Shown: positions 34,694 to 46,204 of the stretch, one piece after another
Layout of the letters: each line of letters begins with the position of its first letter
Position numbering within the stretch: position 1 is the first letter of the stretch
From: Undaria pinnatifida
Taxonomy: Eukaryota; Sar; Phaeophyceae; Laminariales; Alariaceae
Assembly: GCA_012845835.1 (NCBI GenBank)
Contig: JABAKD010000025.1
Coordinates: forward strand, 24,351,923 to 24,415,922
DNA length: 64,000 nt
Direction: 5' to 3'
Notes under the pieces: model-generated
The model's input: the letters and a program-made list of their open reading frames with translations, nothing else
Database searches by the model: none
Told to the model about the DNA's origin: nothing
Translations under genes and position numbers: made by a program

Positions 34694-34890
34694 TCACTTG
34701 TGTTGGAGCGACTGTTCGTGAGCCTCCACGTTGGTCCGGCTCAGTTGCTCTATGATGCGCCCGAAATCGCTCTTGCACTTCTTGCACACCCAGTTGCCGC
34801 TGCTGGTCTTCGCGGCGATTTTTCCGGTAGGCGAAAGTGCTCTGCTCGCATGCGAAAGGCGTGCAGGGACCAACAGGGACGCGGAGTACC
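34694..34890 (-). pseudogene. BED-like zinc-finger C-terminal exon or fragment
   Basis: Reading left from about 34,890, the minus frame is open and ends at the TGA at 34,694-34,696. It encodes KIAAKTSSGNWVCKKCKSDF, then a helix-like stretch and NVEAHEQSLQHK. W-x-C-x2-C...H-x5-H is the layout of a BED or C2H2-type finger, as in the hAT exon at 39.3 kb, but the sequence is different. There is no Met in the open stretch; a possible acceptor 'ccaactag' precedes it. It may be the last exon of a small DNA-binding protein or a transposase fragment. Confidence 0.35.
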
Positions 34891-34899
34891 CTAGTTGGT

Positions 34900-35655
34900 T
34901 TTCATTTCGTGCCCGTTTATTTTAGCGATTTTAATCATGCGACTACGGATTCTGGTATTTCTGCTCTGCTGCTGCTGCTGCCAAGGCTAGGCTTCTGTTG
35001 CTGCTGATTTTGTCAGTTTTTAAGGAGGAGGCAGAACGACACACACTGCTCGATGGTGAGCACTGTTACACATGATAAACCAGAGTTTTGGCTTTTCAGT
35101 GCTAGCCGATGCTGCTGCTGCGAGGTACACGATACCCTCCAATATCACATTACATCTCTTATGCGTCTCCACTCACTCTCTGTGCTGTGCCGAATAGTCA
35201 TGCTTAATGACCTGGCCCTCGTTCAATCCTGAACCGTCACCGAAGTTGGCCCCGCATCTGCTCGCCAACGGCTGGCTTTCCGCAGGAGGTTGTAGCCAAG
35301 CTGTCTTGTCGAAGGAGGGTTGTACAGGGGTCCCTTCACCGTGGAAGCTGTGCCCATTGTGACCACTCTCTGTTGCTCTCTCCCTTCTTCTCCGTTGCTC
35401 TGCGCTGTGCGTATCTGGTACGCAGGCTGCTGCTGCGCGACCAGGGGGCTGCGTGTCTGCTATATAGTCTAACACCTGTCGCTGCAAGGTCACTGCCCCT
35501 ATATTATAAAGGATACAGAATGGGGGTTCTTTGCATCGGAAATTATGTGGCGTAATGAGGGGGGGTGGGGTCTTCGTACCCCCCTCCCCCCTCTGGAAAG
35601 GTGAAAAACAAAATTGGTACGTCGGTGTCGATTTTTCTTTTTTTTGTGCGCCCTC
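34900..35655. other. No gene recognised
   Basis: A minus frame of 177 codons ends at 35,173 but begins with GTG and runs through repeat sequence. I do not call it. Short 'gctgctgctgctg' runs near 34,967-34,981 and 35,110. Confidence 0.35.
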
Positions 35656-35659
35656 GGCG

Positions 35660-36165
35660 TGCCAAGTGATTTTTGTATCGACAATATACCGAGCAATGAC
35701 TGGCACTATTCAACCGGCTCTACACCCGTTGTATTCCATCAATGATTGTTGACAGCGAAAACTGATTATTTGCTGCCACGCGTGTTTTGTACGTCGAAAC
35801 ACAGCAACATCACATGGTATAAATTGTAGTGCCGATATGTGCCTGTCCACTATACCGGCACTCCTATTACGGGTCCTATTACACTGTTCAAGACACATCA
35901 TCGCCATTATTATTGATAGTATGGTTGCCGTACATATTTTGTCTGTATGAAGGGTTTCAATCTTAGTTTTATCCGGCATTATAAGAGTGAAAAAGAGTAT
36001 AGTGGCACAATATTCAATCGGCACTAATGGGAGTCCCCCCCTGTAAGGTATGATACGATGTATACTGCTTAGTTGTGTGTTACTGTTACTGCCGTTTCGT
36101 GCGTTGTGCCAATACTACCATTAATACGAGTAACAATCTAATGTACTTTCTCTAATATAAATATA
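35660..36165. repeat. Family X copy 2 (left part only)
   Basis: It aligns with 30,531-31,075 over its full length, ending at 'ctttctctaatataaatata'. It lacks the Cys-rich coding part. Confidence 0.65.
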
Positions 36166-36189
36166 TATAAAATCATTCCTCTTGGTGTC

Positions 36190-36535
36190 ATGTGTTTGGT
36201 CAGGAGTTTTTTTCTCGGCCGAAGTATGCGATTCACGGATCTGGAATTCTCGGTCGAATATAGCTTGGTTCGAGCGCTGCCTTCGGGGGGCGGCTCCAAC
36301 GCCCCTCACCCTGCCGTGTCCGTTCCGCACATCGACGTGAACGCGGACGGGTGTGAGCGAGACAAGCGAGAAGTTGCAAAAATACCGCATGTCGAGGAGG
36401 AATTTTGAAATAAATGTTGAATCTCAAGGGCTGCAACGCCTGAATGATTTACAAAATTGGCATCATTTCCAAACGGTACGTGATAATGTGTGGAATTTTG
36501 CGGTGGCATACTCTCGAGCGTTAGTTTCTTTGCTG
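36190..36535 (+). repeat. Family Z copy
   Basis: Closest match to 23,285-23,640 in the same orientation: 'ggtcaggagttttttt', 'ctcggccgaagtatgcgatt', 'cttcggggggcggctccaac', 'agttgcaaaaataccgcatg', 'ggtggcatactctcgagcgt'. Confidence 0.7.
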
Positions 36536-36727
36536 TACTTTTTTCCTAGTTCGTTTGGTTTCCTCCCCGGCCTATTTATTGCTGTTGTTTCTGCTCGTTA
36601 GTGTGGGTTCACCTAAAACGTGACACAAGTTACCGACGATATCCAACAACGTCGCGACACAAATTACCGACCGGAAAACGTTTCGTGACAAGATAACTCC
36701 CAAACCATGGAATCATGATATTTTCAT

Positions 36728-37672
36728 GTAACAGAATCTCGAGACAAAACCAAGCAGGTAGAGCCGTCTCTTTGGCCTTTGGCCCTGGCTTTAGCATAGC
36801 CGTTGACACTCCAGCAAGCCTCTGCTGTAGACTAGGCATGAACGAGTGCGGTCGATTCGCAGCGAACTATCCCGCTGTGCTCGCTTCTATGTGGCCATTG
36901 TCCACGCCATTTCATTTCACCTCTCTTCTGATTGGAGCTCGTCGTCGTGCCGTCGAGGTACGAGGAAACCCTCACGTACTGGGTGAGAACAGCAGTATGT
37001 ACGACGAGCGAGAACGCCAACTGACGACATTGGCAAACACACAACATCAGGTGCAGCAGCAGTAGCCGAAGGGCGAAACTTCTAGCACATACTGCAGCAA
37101 GTAGTAGCAACCAGAACCACAGCAGATAGCTTAAAGTGCAGTACGAGTGCAGTTGGCAAGTTTAGTCGTACACGCATCACTCTGTCCAATATATATATAT
37201 ATAACAGAATCTCGAGACAAATCCAAGCAGGTAGAAGAGCGTCTCTTTGGCCTTTAATTCTGGATTCAGCACGGCCGCTGACACTCCAGGCAGCCTCTGC
37301 TGTAGGCATGAACGAGTGCGGTTGATTCGCATCGAACTATCTCGCTGTGCTCGCTTCTATGTGGCCATTGGCCGTGCCATTTCATGTCACCTCCATTCTG
37401 GTTTGAGCTCGTCGTCGTGCCGTCGAGGTACGAGGAAACCGTACGTACTGGGTAAGAACAGCAGTATGTACGACGAGCATGAACGCAAACCGACAACATT
37501 GGCAAACACACAACATCAGGTGCAGCAGCAGTAGTCGAAGGGCGAAACTTCTGGCACATACTGCAGCAACTTGTATCAACCAGAACCACAGCAGATAGCT
37601 CCAAGTGCAGTACGAATGCAGTTGGCGAATTTAGTCGTACACGCATCACTCTGTCCAATATATAACAACCGT
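36728..37672 (+). repeat. ~473-bp tandem duplication
   Basis: Copy 1 about 36,728-37,198, copy 2 about 37,202-37,672; both start 'aacagaatctcgagacaaa' and end 'cacgcatcactctgtccaat' followed by TA repeats. A plus frame in copy 1 (36,715-37,065, 116 codons, ending TTLANTQHQVQQQ) shares its C-terminus with copy 2 but not its upstream frame. The duplication is therefore not under evident coding constraint. Confidence 0.75.
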
Positions 37673-37994
37673 TTCATGTTCATATTGATGAAGAAAAAAA
37701 AATACATTTACTGTAAGAATGATACGTCGTACGAGCGGACGTTCTGATTCTGGTGTGCTGCTGCCGTGAGACCATCGAGCACACCGCATGTCTCACCCAA
37801 ACAAGAGCCAACAAGAGGCAGCGCACAGGGGCCCCCAACACAGAGACACGTGACAACCACGGCCAGCTGTCGATCGCGTAATTGGCCAGTAGCCCGTGCC
37901 TTAGTGGGTGTATCGGATGTCGTTCGTAGTACTGCTGTAGATCGTCGGAAAACCACGTGGCATCGTTCTGGTGGCAGACTCGCCAGTAGACCCC

Positions 37995-38440
37995 AAAAAA
38001 ATTATTTACCTCTTCTTTTTCTTGGCCCCATGCACCCATTTCCTTTCCTTTCTCTTTGTTTGTTTCTTTTTTCCTGAATTGACTTGCGTTTGTTGTGCGT
38101 ATGCGTGGTGATAGATACCACGTGTAATATATACGTGGTAGTCTTCCTTGGGTGGCAAGCGGTATAGTCGGTTCTTCCAGGCGCGAGTAATGAGACGTAT
38201 GCACCGGTATGGACCTGGCACATCGTTGACTGACTCCCGATTTCACTTTTATATGTTTCTGGTGGAGGCATGGATTGCGTCAGATGTGATATATGTGTGT
38301 ATGCTTCGAAGTACCACCTTTCGTTTGTGTTTTTCCCCTAGGGTGTTCCTCAGCTCCAGAGTGACTGGAGCCTGTCCTGTGACCACGGACTTGATTATGC
38401 GAGTTAATGTGAGAACGACAACAACAACAACAACTGAAAT
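37995..38440 (+). repeat. Family R copy 2
   Basis: It matches 14,930-15,410 in the same orientation and ends 'gttaatgtgagaac' followed by (AAC)n at about 38,412-38,432, a 3' simple-repeat tail. Confidence 0.65.
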
Positions 38441-38449
38441 ATTGCCTGT

Positions 38450-38715
38450 TTCTTGACCTTTCAGCTGCTTCCTGCTAAGTTGGTTCTTCTGCCAACACGA
38501 TTTTGAACTTTTTCGCGTTTTTTTCTTTCTTTTTGTCTAATAAATTGAACTTCCCACCTTTTTGCCGCTAGTTTGCCGCCTGTGCATTAGTTACGGAACG
38601 GTCCAGATTTAGCTTTTCTTTGATTCGCAACATTTGTTTTGTACTTGACGGAGCTTCATCGGCTGAGATCTGGGCTTGGCTCATCAGCTCGACACCGCCC
38701 AGCACCCCATCGCGG
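38450..38715 (-). repeat. Family Y copy 3, reverse orientation
   Basis: On the minus strand it encodes MSQAQISADEAPSSTKQML followed by a Lys-rich stretch and LNLDRSVTNAQA, the counterpart of broken peptides at 29,990-30,150. Confidence 0.5.
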
Positions 38716-38839
38716 CGCTAGAGCTTACAGTAACGAAGCGCCGTGCAGTGCCCTGCGATGCCGTGCGCTTTGCCGTGCTCTGCCGTCGCGGTCGTTCGTT
38801 TTTCATGATATCTGAAACTCCGCGTACGCTGATATTTAG

Positions 38840-38847
38840 GTATTTGG
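38840..38847. repeat. hAT target-site duplication, left
   Basis: GTATTTGG, identical to 46,348-46,355. An 8-bp duplication is the hallmark of hAT insertion. Confidence 0.9.
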
Positions 38848-39063
38848 TAGGGCTGTGAGATGGCTGACTATTAGTTGCCAGCTAGTTATTAGCTTGCTAG
38901 TTTAGTTAGTTAGTTGCGGCGGTGCCAACTATTCAACTATTTTTGGGTTTTGGGTTTCCTTGCTTGTAGGAAGGCTTGTTTGGTACGGGGTGCGTAGTTC
39001 TCGGCGTCCCCAAGCAGTACCAGCGTACCAGCACGCACAGAGAGAGGTCTTCCACAACAACTC

Positions 39064-39639
39064 ATGGCGCATCAACCCATCGCCATCGACGGCGCCGGTG
39101 CCGATGGCAGAGCCGAGGGTGCCGGCACCGCTGAGCCTGGCATGTCGACGGACCATGGCGATGATGGAGCGTCAGACGAAGAAGTGACTGCTGTACCGGG
39201 CGCTCCTCCGAAATCGAGTGCTCGCGACAAGGCAGCGGTTCGCTACCGCGTACAGAAGGAGCGCCGGCTTTCCAACCCCCTCAAATCCCAGCACTGGGTG
39301 TGGAAGTTCTTCATGGTGTACGCGAAGGAAGCACTAGTCAACATCGCCATTTGCCGCATTTGCGAGGCTAACGGCGACCTTGACAACGCAGAGATAAGGT
39401 ACACCTCCCCGACGCACCTGAAGCAACACCTCGAGACCAAGCGGAAAGGGCACAGAGAGACTTTGAAAGGCGGCCGGGGCCGCGGCAGCGGAAGCGAAAG
39501 CGGAACAGGCGCCGTGGAGGGTGGGGCCGCTAGCGGGGAGGGCCAGGGCCAGGGCACGATCGTTGCTTGCATGGACGGTGTTCGACCGTTCACGATGCTT
39601 ACGACCCGGTTCATCGTCGGCAGCTACCAGGCTTTTTCG
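39064..39639 (+). CDS. hAT transposase, exon 1 (BED zinc finger)
   Basis: 192 codons from ATG 39,064 to a GTGAGT donor at 39,640, ending in phase 0. Residues 1-60 are acidic and Gly/Ala-rich. Residues of about 76-130 form a BED finger: W78, the CRIC pair (C97, C100), then H118 and H122 in TSPTHLKQHLETKRKGH. BED fingers bind transposon ends. A Gly/Ser-rich linker and TTRFIVGSYQAFS follow. Joined to the next exon this gives AFS-IVDHPEF, the usual 'fSiVe-p-F' junction of hAT proteins, which supports the intron. This exon is intact. Confidence 0.8.
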
Positions 39640-39671
39640 GTGAGTTTTTGTAAAAGTACCTGGCATATAAT

Positions 39672-41092
39672 ACCTGGTGTAATATTATATAAAATTAAAA
39701 TACACTCCAGCTGTGAGATGGAAGATTTCGTCGAAACTCATCTTTGCAAGCTGTGTGTGATACTCCGATCGCGCGCATTACGAGTTGTGTGTCCTCATTA
39801 AGGATATAGGTCGGCGACTCCCCTTACAACTACAGTGTAGCTATCAGGGTCAACAGGGTGATTTTAGTCAGTCTGTGCGCGGAAACTAAAACACCCGTTT
39901 CTGAGGGGGACAAAATCTGACAGCTGTGAAGGGAAATGTATCCTTTTATCAAGTGAATCTTGTAAGTCGAATAACCGGTGAAGGGGGTGGGGCGGAGTTT
40001 TGAAGGACGTGGGGGCCTGGTTTTGATCAAAAGCGAGCGGGTTTGGGGGGGGGAGGGGGGGGGGGGGGAAGGGGGCAATTTGTGCATGTAAGCTATAAAT
40101 CCTTTGGAGGGGATAAATCTGACGGTTTTGCACCAGTATATTATTGGGGGCGGAGGGGGGGGTTGGGGCGGGGGGGGTGGGGGGGGCGTGTGGGGCAGCT
40201 CAATATGTGCCTGGAAACTACCTGGTATACATTATTTTGAGGGGATAAATGTGACGGTTTTGGAAATAATACACCAGTTTATCATGTATATCCTGGGGTA
40301 GGTCGTACAATCAGGGAGTAAAGAGATGGTGGAGTGTTCGAGGGGGTGGGGTTGGGATGGGTTGGGGGCGAAGGTGGGGGTGTGGGGGCGGGGGGGGGGC
40401 GGGGGGGGGGGGTGGAAGGGCTTTAGGTGAGGGGTTTGTTATACGTGTGGTGCTAGGTCTATGTGATGGTGCGGGTGATGGGGAAGAAGGGGGCGTTCGA
40501 GGCGGGGGGGGGTGGGGGAAACAGCGGCATGGATGGCTCTCGAAAGATAATGAGGTGATATCCTTGCGTGAAGTGTTTATTAATGGGGGGCGGATTTCGA
40601 TATTTGGTGGGGCGTTTGAGTAAGGGAGAGCAAGAGGGGGGAGGGGGGGGGGGGGGGGGTTTTAGGAGGTTTAGGTCACAAATAATATTCAAATGCACTT
40701 CGGCTGTGAGATCAAATATATGTAGTCAGCTTGTTATACGCGTGGTGCTAGGTCTAGGCGATCGTGCAGGTGGTCGGAAAAGAGGGGGCGTTGGAGGGGT
40801 GGGGGGGGAGGAAGGGCTTTAGGTGAGGGGTTTGTTATACGTGTGGTGCTTGGTCTAGGCGATGGTGCGGGTGATGGGGAAATAGGGGGCGTTCGAGGCG
40901 GGGTGGGGGGGGGGGGGGGGCACAGCGGCATGGATGGCTCTCGAAAGATAATGAGGTGATATCCTGTGCGTGAAGTGTTTTTTAATGTGGCGGATTTCGA
41001 TATTTGGTGGGGCGTTTGAGTAAGGGAGAGCAAGAGGGGGGGGGGGGGGGGCGGGGGGGGAGATTTTTTAGGAGGTTTAGGTCACAAATAAT
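39672..41092 (-). repeat. Family A, reverse copies and long G-run modules in the hAT intron
   Basis: It starts with the family 3' end in reverse at 39,672-39,720 and passes through 'gtcaacagggtgattttagt' and guanine-run modules. From 40,310 to 41,092 it repeats a ~450-bp composite ('ggtttgttatacgtgtggtg', 'ggcatggatggctctcgaaa', 'gtttgagtaagggagagca') nearly three times, each with runs of 10-18 G. Confidence 0.7.
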
Positions 41093-41105
41093 ATATATAT
41101 ATAAC

Positions 41106-41290
41106 ACACAGCTTGCAAAGATGAGTTTCGACGAAATCTTCGATCTCACAGCTGGAGTGTATTTTAATTTTTATAATATAATAAGACAACTCGTAATACG
41201 CGCGATCGGAGTATCACACACAGCTTGCAAAGATGAGTTTCGACGAAATCTTCGATCTCACAGCTGGAGTGTATTTTCATTTTTTATAAT
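41106..41290 (+). repeat. Two 5'-truncated family A copies in tandem
   Basis: 41,106-41,172 keeps only the last ~65 bp ('cacacagcttgcaaagatga' to the AT tail). 41,185-41,290 keeps ~105 bp (from 'caactcgtaatacgcgcgat'). Both share the same 3' end, and both lie next to TA-rich sequence. Confidence 0.75.
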
Positions 41291-41299
41291 AATATGATA

Positions 41300-41900
41300 T
41301 ACGAGTACAAGCTCTCTGTGTGCTGTTGTGTGCTACCACTCTGTCTACATATATATGTAAGGACTGCTGTGTACTGATTTGAATAGTGAAAAAATCCTTA
41401 CATTTTACATTTTACATTTCCGTCCAGAGTCGTATACATAGGATGTGTGGTGTGTGGCTGTGTGACTCCTTCGTACGAGTAATATACTGGTACCTGGTAT
41501 ACGCTACGAGAATAACTGCAACTCGTATGTACTGTAGCTGGTATCGTTCCAGCTATAATATTATACGTAGCTGCATAGGCTGCTATCTGGTACTGAATAT
41601 CAGGTATAAATAATACTAAATAATACGTAATACGTGTACTGCTGGCATGTACTATAGTTTGTATATAGTAATATACAGTTAAAATATACGAGTACCTGTA
41701 TACATGTGAAGAGCACACACATACAGCAGTACTGCCAGCAGTACGAGTACTCGTATAATTAATAATCAGTACATACCAGGTATAGTACCAGTTAGATCGT
41801 ATGTACATCAGCAGTACTCGTAGGTCATGCTGCACATTGTCGGATGGCAAGCGCAATAATCAAAATATAAATATACAGTACGAGGTATGATATATACCCG
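41300..41900. other. TA/GTA-rich sequence inside hAT intron
   Basis: Rich in 'gtactcgta' and 'atactggtac'-type words and short palindromes. No ORF of interest and no clear period. Confidence 0.35.
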
Positions 41901-41920
41901 AGCCATCCATGCCGCTATGT

Positions 41921-42560
41921 TCCCCCCCCCCCCCCCCCCCCCCCCCCGCCCCCCCTCCCCCGTCCCCACACCCCCCGAACCCATCCCAACCCCACCCCCT
42001 CGAACACTCCACCCTCTCTTTACTCACTGATTGTACGACTTACCCCAGGATATACATGATAAACTGATGTATTATTTCCAAAAGCGTCACATTTATCCCC
42101 TCGAAATAATGTATAGTTTCCAGGCACATATTGAGCTGCCCCCCCCGCCCCCCCGCCCCCAATAATATACTGGTGCCAAAACCGTCAGATTTATCCCCTC
42201 GAAAGGATTTATAGCATACATGCACAAATTGCCCCTTCCCCCCCCCCCCCCCCCCCCCCCCCCCGCCCCCCTCCAAACCCGCTCGCTTTTGATCAAAACC
42301 AGGCCCCCGCTTTCCCTTCACAGCTGTCAGATTTTGTCCCCCTCAGAAACGGGTTTTATAGTTTCCGCGCACAGACTGACTAAAATCATCCTGTTGACCC
42401 AGATAGCTACACTGTAGCTGTAAGGGGAGTCGCCGACCTATATCCTTAATGAGGACACATAACTAGTAATGCGCGCGATCGGAGTATCACACACAGCTTG
42501 CAAAGATAAGTTTCGACGAAATCTTCGATCTTACAGCTGGAGTGTATTATAATTTTTATA
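41921..42560 (+). repeat. Family A copy, near full length
   Basis: It starts with a run of about 26 C, then the 'cgaacactccaccctctctt' and 'gtacgacttaccccaggata' words seen at position 50-110 of the window. It has two C-run modules and a complete 3' end at 42,540-42,560. Confidence 0.75.
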
Positions 42561-42574
42561 ATATACCTGTTTTA

Positions 42575-42955
42575 CTATATTTTTGTCTTCCGTGCGTTGG
42601 CTCTCCTCTCCGGTTGGTTTGTTTCCTTTGATTTCGTCTTCATCTTGTTTGTGCCATTTTCGTTTTATTTTACCTTTATCTTTGTTTTGTTTTGTTTTTG
42701 TTTATTTCGTACTCTCTCTTCCACTGTATTTCGGTTGCTGATTTATGTATGTTGTGCCTGTCGTACCCAGTACTAGGAACGCCTCAAAATCGTTGTCTAA
42801 TGCATTACAAGGTGCATCATTTCTGTATCGTAGCTTGTGACCACAGAGTAGATCTCGGGTGAAGAATTAGTACGGACACTGGGTGTGCTGAATGTCGACG
42901 AGTAGAATAACGGTTTAATGTGAAGAACACACACACACACACCACACACACCTGG
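42575..42955 (+). repeat. Possible family R copy with (AC)n tail
   Basis: T-rich 5' part, then 'gtttaatgtgaagaac' and an (AC)n run at about 42,926-42,950. This parallels 'gttaatgtgagaac' plus a simple repeat in the two clear family R copies; the middle is too diverged to be sure. Confidence 0.4.
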
Positions 42956-43747
42956 TAGTATATTGTATGCCTGGTATGCACGTATATTACATATTACGAT
43001 TTTATAATGGGGAGTAAAAATTCCGAGGGGCGCGGAGCGCGACGTTTTTTTTTTTCTGCTTCAGCTGGAAAAAATCCCTCTTCCTAGCGGTCGGGTGTGC
43101 GGAGGTGTTGTGTGTAGAGAGTAGAGAGAGATTTACGTTCAACATATTTGTTCCAAGCGAGGCGATATTTTCCTGATTTGAGATTTATGATTTATATTTA
43201 TTCCCTGTGCCTGTGGGTTGTGAGTCTGTGAGTGTGTGTTGTTTGTGCGTCTACATCGTTTTGGTAGATAAATGCACGAAACCGGCACCGATTTGGGGAC
43301 GGACGGGGGGGCTATGGCATCCCATAAAAAAAACCTCTATCCTCTGCCAGTAGTGTCCGACGGCGTGCTGAGTTTGTGCAGCTTGCTCGATGTGTGTGGT
43401 CGAGTTACATGGCGTGACTGTTGTATTTTTTCTTAACACTTACAGTTAGTATAGTAGTACCTGCTTGCTGTACGCACCTTTCCAGGGCTACCTGATTCTC
43501 TACGGTTTTCAGACTGACGTATGGTGCATAATCCAACGGGGCAAGTTTTATCGCACGCGCAAAATCGGTGGCAATAGCTGCTACCGTTTATTTAGTCTAC
43601 CTATAGGTTAAGTGATATGTGTAGTATTCTACATGAAGTGTGCCTGGTGAATGCGCTGCAAATTGTTCGACTTGGACGAGCCTGTAGCCGTTTTAGACAG
43701 CCCATCGCTAACTCGCTTGAATTATGTTCCCGAATGTGTCCCTGCAG

Positions 43748-45439
43748 ATCGTGGACCACCCAGAATTCAAGAACATGGTGCACTTTTTAAGCAGATCGCA
43801 GACCGTCCCTTCCAGGCGCGACATCGTGCGGGGCATGACCGAGGTCAGCAACGTGCTGCTAGCGAAAATTTATTCGCTCATCGCGGGGTTGCACTTCAGC
43901 TTTACGTCAGACGGTGCGCCAACGATACCTACCAATATTTCACCATCAGCCTCATCGATAATGGATGGGTGTTGAGGACCCTGTCGCTTGATTGTTCGAA
44001 GGCTACTGGATCGGCGAAGGGTGAGGATCTTGCCGCCGCAGTCATTGTCCAGGTTGTGAAGCACAAGCTTGAGGGGCGCGCCGTGGCCTTCGTCACCGAC
44101 TGTGAGCCGTCCATGGTGAAGGCCGGTCGCGAGGTGGAGGCGAAAGGCGTTGCCGAGCACCACGACTGCGTGGCTCATCGGTTGGAATGCACCACCGCTA
44201 TCGCGTTCGACGGGCCAGGCACGAGGGACAGCATGGCACATGCGAGGTTGTGCGTGCAGCGCTACACGAAGTCAAGCCAGGCGGCGCACCGGTTGGCGGA
44301 GTGTCTGGTGTTTCTGGGAATGAATCCACTCAAGGTCATCCACGACGTAGAGACAAGATGGTGGTCGACCCACTCCTGTTTGGAGCGGTTGGTTCTCCTG
44401 AAGCCGGCGATCCAGATGCACGAGGCTGAACTCGCCAGGGCTTCAAGGGCGACGTACCAACCCTTGCTCTCGGAAGTGGACTGGGCTATCATCGAGCTTT
44501 TGGTGCCTCTTCTTGAGCCATTCATGGTGGTCCAGCGAGGGAGAAGTACGTGACGGTAAGCCTGGTCGTCCCCGCCATCCAAGGGCTCCGCTTTGGTCTT
44601 TGCGACGGTATCGCTGTGCTGCAAGCTGACCCCCCTTACGGGACCCCTGTACAAAAGCATGAGGCAATAGCGCTCGTCATTATCTGCGCGCTCGCTCTCA
44701 TCGACGATTTCGAGCGCCGTTGGGGGGACGGCACGAATTTGTTGGAGTACAAGGCGGGTCCCCGCCAGCAACCTCAGGGATTCAAGCGGTGGCAGCTGGT
44801 GGCGACTGCTCTGGATTGGCGCTCGAAGAACGTCCTGTTCGGCTTCAGCGACGACGAGAAAGAGGGTCTGTGGGAGATCGTGGTGACAGAGACTGCTGCA
44901 ATGGTCCTCGCCGACCGCGCGGCTCCAACACCTCCATCGAGTACTTCTCCAGCTCCTCTGGCATCTGAGGGCGGGTCGACAGCATCAGTGGCAGCGGCAA
45001 ACAAAAACCCGCGCTTGACCGGGTTTTTGGCTGCCGCGCAGTTTCAGGCAGTGGATGTCGAGGGGGAGGGCAGCGGTAACGTTGACACGGACGCAGACAG
45101 CGTCAGGAGCGGCGTGACTCACGCCGTAAGCACTTGTTCAGGAAAGCAAGGGGAATCCTGATGTTCAGAGACGGGACTAATGCCAAAGGGGAGACCAACA
45201 TGGTGTACAACAACCCGCTGGACATGTGGCGCAAAAGGGCGAAGGAGTTCCCCTACCTCGCAAGGCTGGCACGTCGCGTGTTATCCATCCCCGCCACGCA
45301 GGCGCAGTCTGAACGCATGTTCTCAAGTGCGGGGCCGACTGTGAACAAGAGGCGTGGTTCGCTCGACCCGGAAAATGTGGAGATGCTGGTTTTCCTGCGA
45401 TGCAACTGGAACGCCGACGATAAATGGCTGAAAGAGTAG
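43748..45439 (+). pseudogene. hAT transposase, exon 2 (catalytic core and dimerisation domain), three frame breaks
   Basis: It starts IVDHPEFKNMVHFL...LPSR-like, then FTSDGA (first catalytic Asp region). A missing base at about 43,918 shifts into NDTYQYFTISLIDNGW, FVTDCEPSMVKAG (second Asp region), HDCVAHRLECT and DVETRWWSTHSCLERL. A second missing base at about 44,539 shifts into EKYVTVSLVVPAIQGL. A third shift between about 45,060 and 45,150 leads to the hAT C-terminal dimerisation domain, NNPLDMWRKRAKEFPYLARL then SIPATQAQSERMFSSAG, ending at 45,439. All domains are present in order, so it decayed recently or contains assembly indels. Identical-sense shifts at G or C runs make sequencing error a live alternative. 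Confidence 0.8.
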
Positions 45440-46096
45440 CTCGAACTGTCCGCCGTTTTGGTGTTTCTCTGCCTTGTATCTTAGTGTTTTCTCGAAGCTC
45501 GTCTGGTTTCTTCTGTTGAAGTTTGCACGTGTTGCGCTTTGGTTCGGTCCAAGGGGGGTGTACTCATGCCGTGCACGGCCGTAAGCGTATGACCATGAGG
45601 AGAGGGGGCGGAAAACGGGGACAGGGATCCACACTTTGATGCGAGATGATTTGCCGGGTTCTGCATCTTTGTACGAGTACAGTATACAGTAAAAGGTAAA
45701 AGGTAGAACTCTGGTCTTGTGGTTCATGCGGTCAACTGTGATGGCGGGACTTTGTCCCAACGTGCTATTAATATTAATGTCATAATAAAAGTATGTCTCT
45801 CTTATGAGTGTGTCAAGTGGATGATGAGCACCTCTGGCTCGGGTGTTTGAGCGATGCTCGCCCTGAGCTGTGTGTCGATCCCAGGCTATTTTGTGTCCTA
45901 TTTTAAGTTTGTACTGGTGATGTGCTACTGCCTGCTGCGCGAGTATGTACGTATGTACCATATACGCTTATGGCATCTCTTTAATATCCGACAAACTGAG
46001 ACGAATTTTAGAAATATACCTGTTTCGTGATCAAAACCAGAGATAAACTTGGCCCATTTATCATGCTTTTTGTGTGTAAAATGAAGGAAAATAGCG

Positions 46097-46196
46097 AAAT
46101 TTTTGCCTCCGGCGGCGCCTTCAGCGGGATCCTCCGGAGGCGCCTCCGGCGGGACCTCCGGGGGCGCCTCCAGCGGAGCCCCCTCGGCCGGGGGGG
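46097..46196. repeat. GC-rich palindromic block in hAT 3' region
   Basis: Repeats of 'ggaggcgcctccggcgggac' type with self-complementary GGAGGCGCCTCC. It would fold into stable hairpins. Confidence 0.6.
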
Positions 46197-46204
46197 GCTT
46201 TTTT

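Larger units (their letters stand above)
39640..43747 (+). other. hAT transposase intron, 4,108 bp, filled with repeats
   Basis: The donor is cg|gtgagt and the acceptor gtccctgcag|atc; both sides are in phase 0. Most of the intron is nested family A sequence in both orientations, plus a T-rich block, a short (AC)n tract and unique sequence. A normal hAT intron would be far smaller, so the expansion is secondary. Confidence 0.7.

Noticed and set aside
35173-35706. 177-codon minus frame
   Set aside because: It starts at GTG rather than ATG, crosses into family X sequence and has no recognisable domain.
40357-40623. Gly-rich frames across the G-run region
   Set aside because: Homopolymer translation; the same artefact appears in every family A copy.
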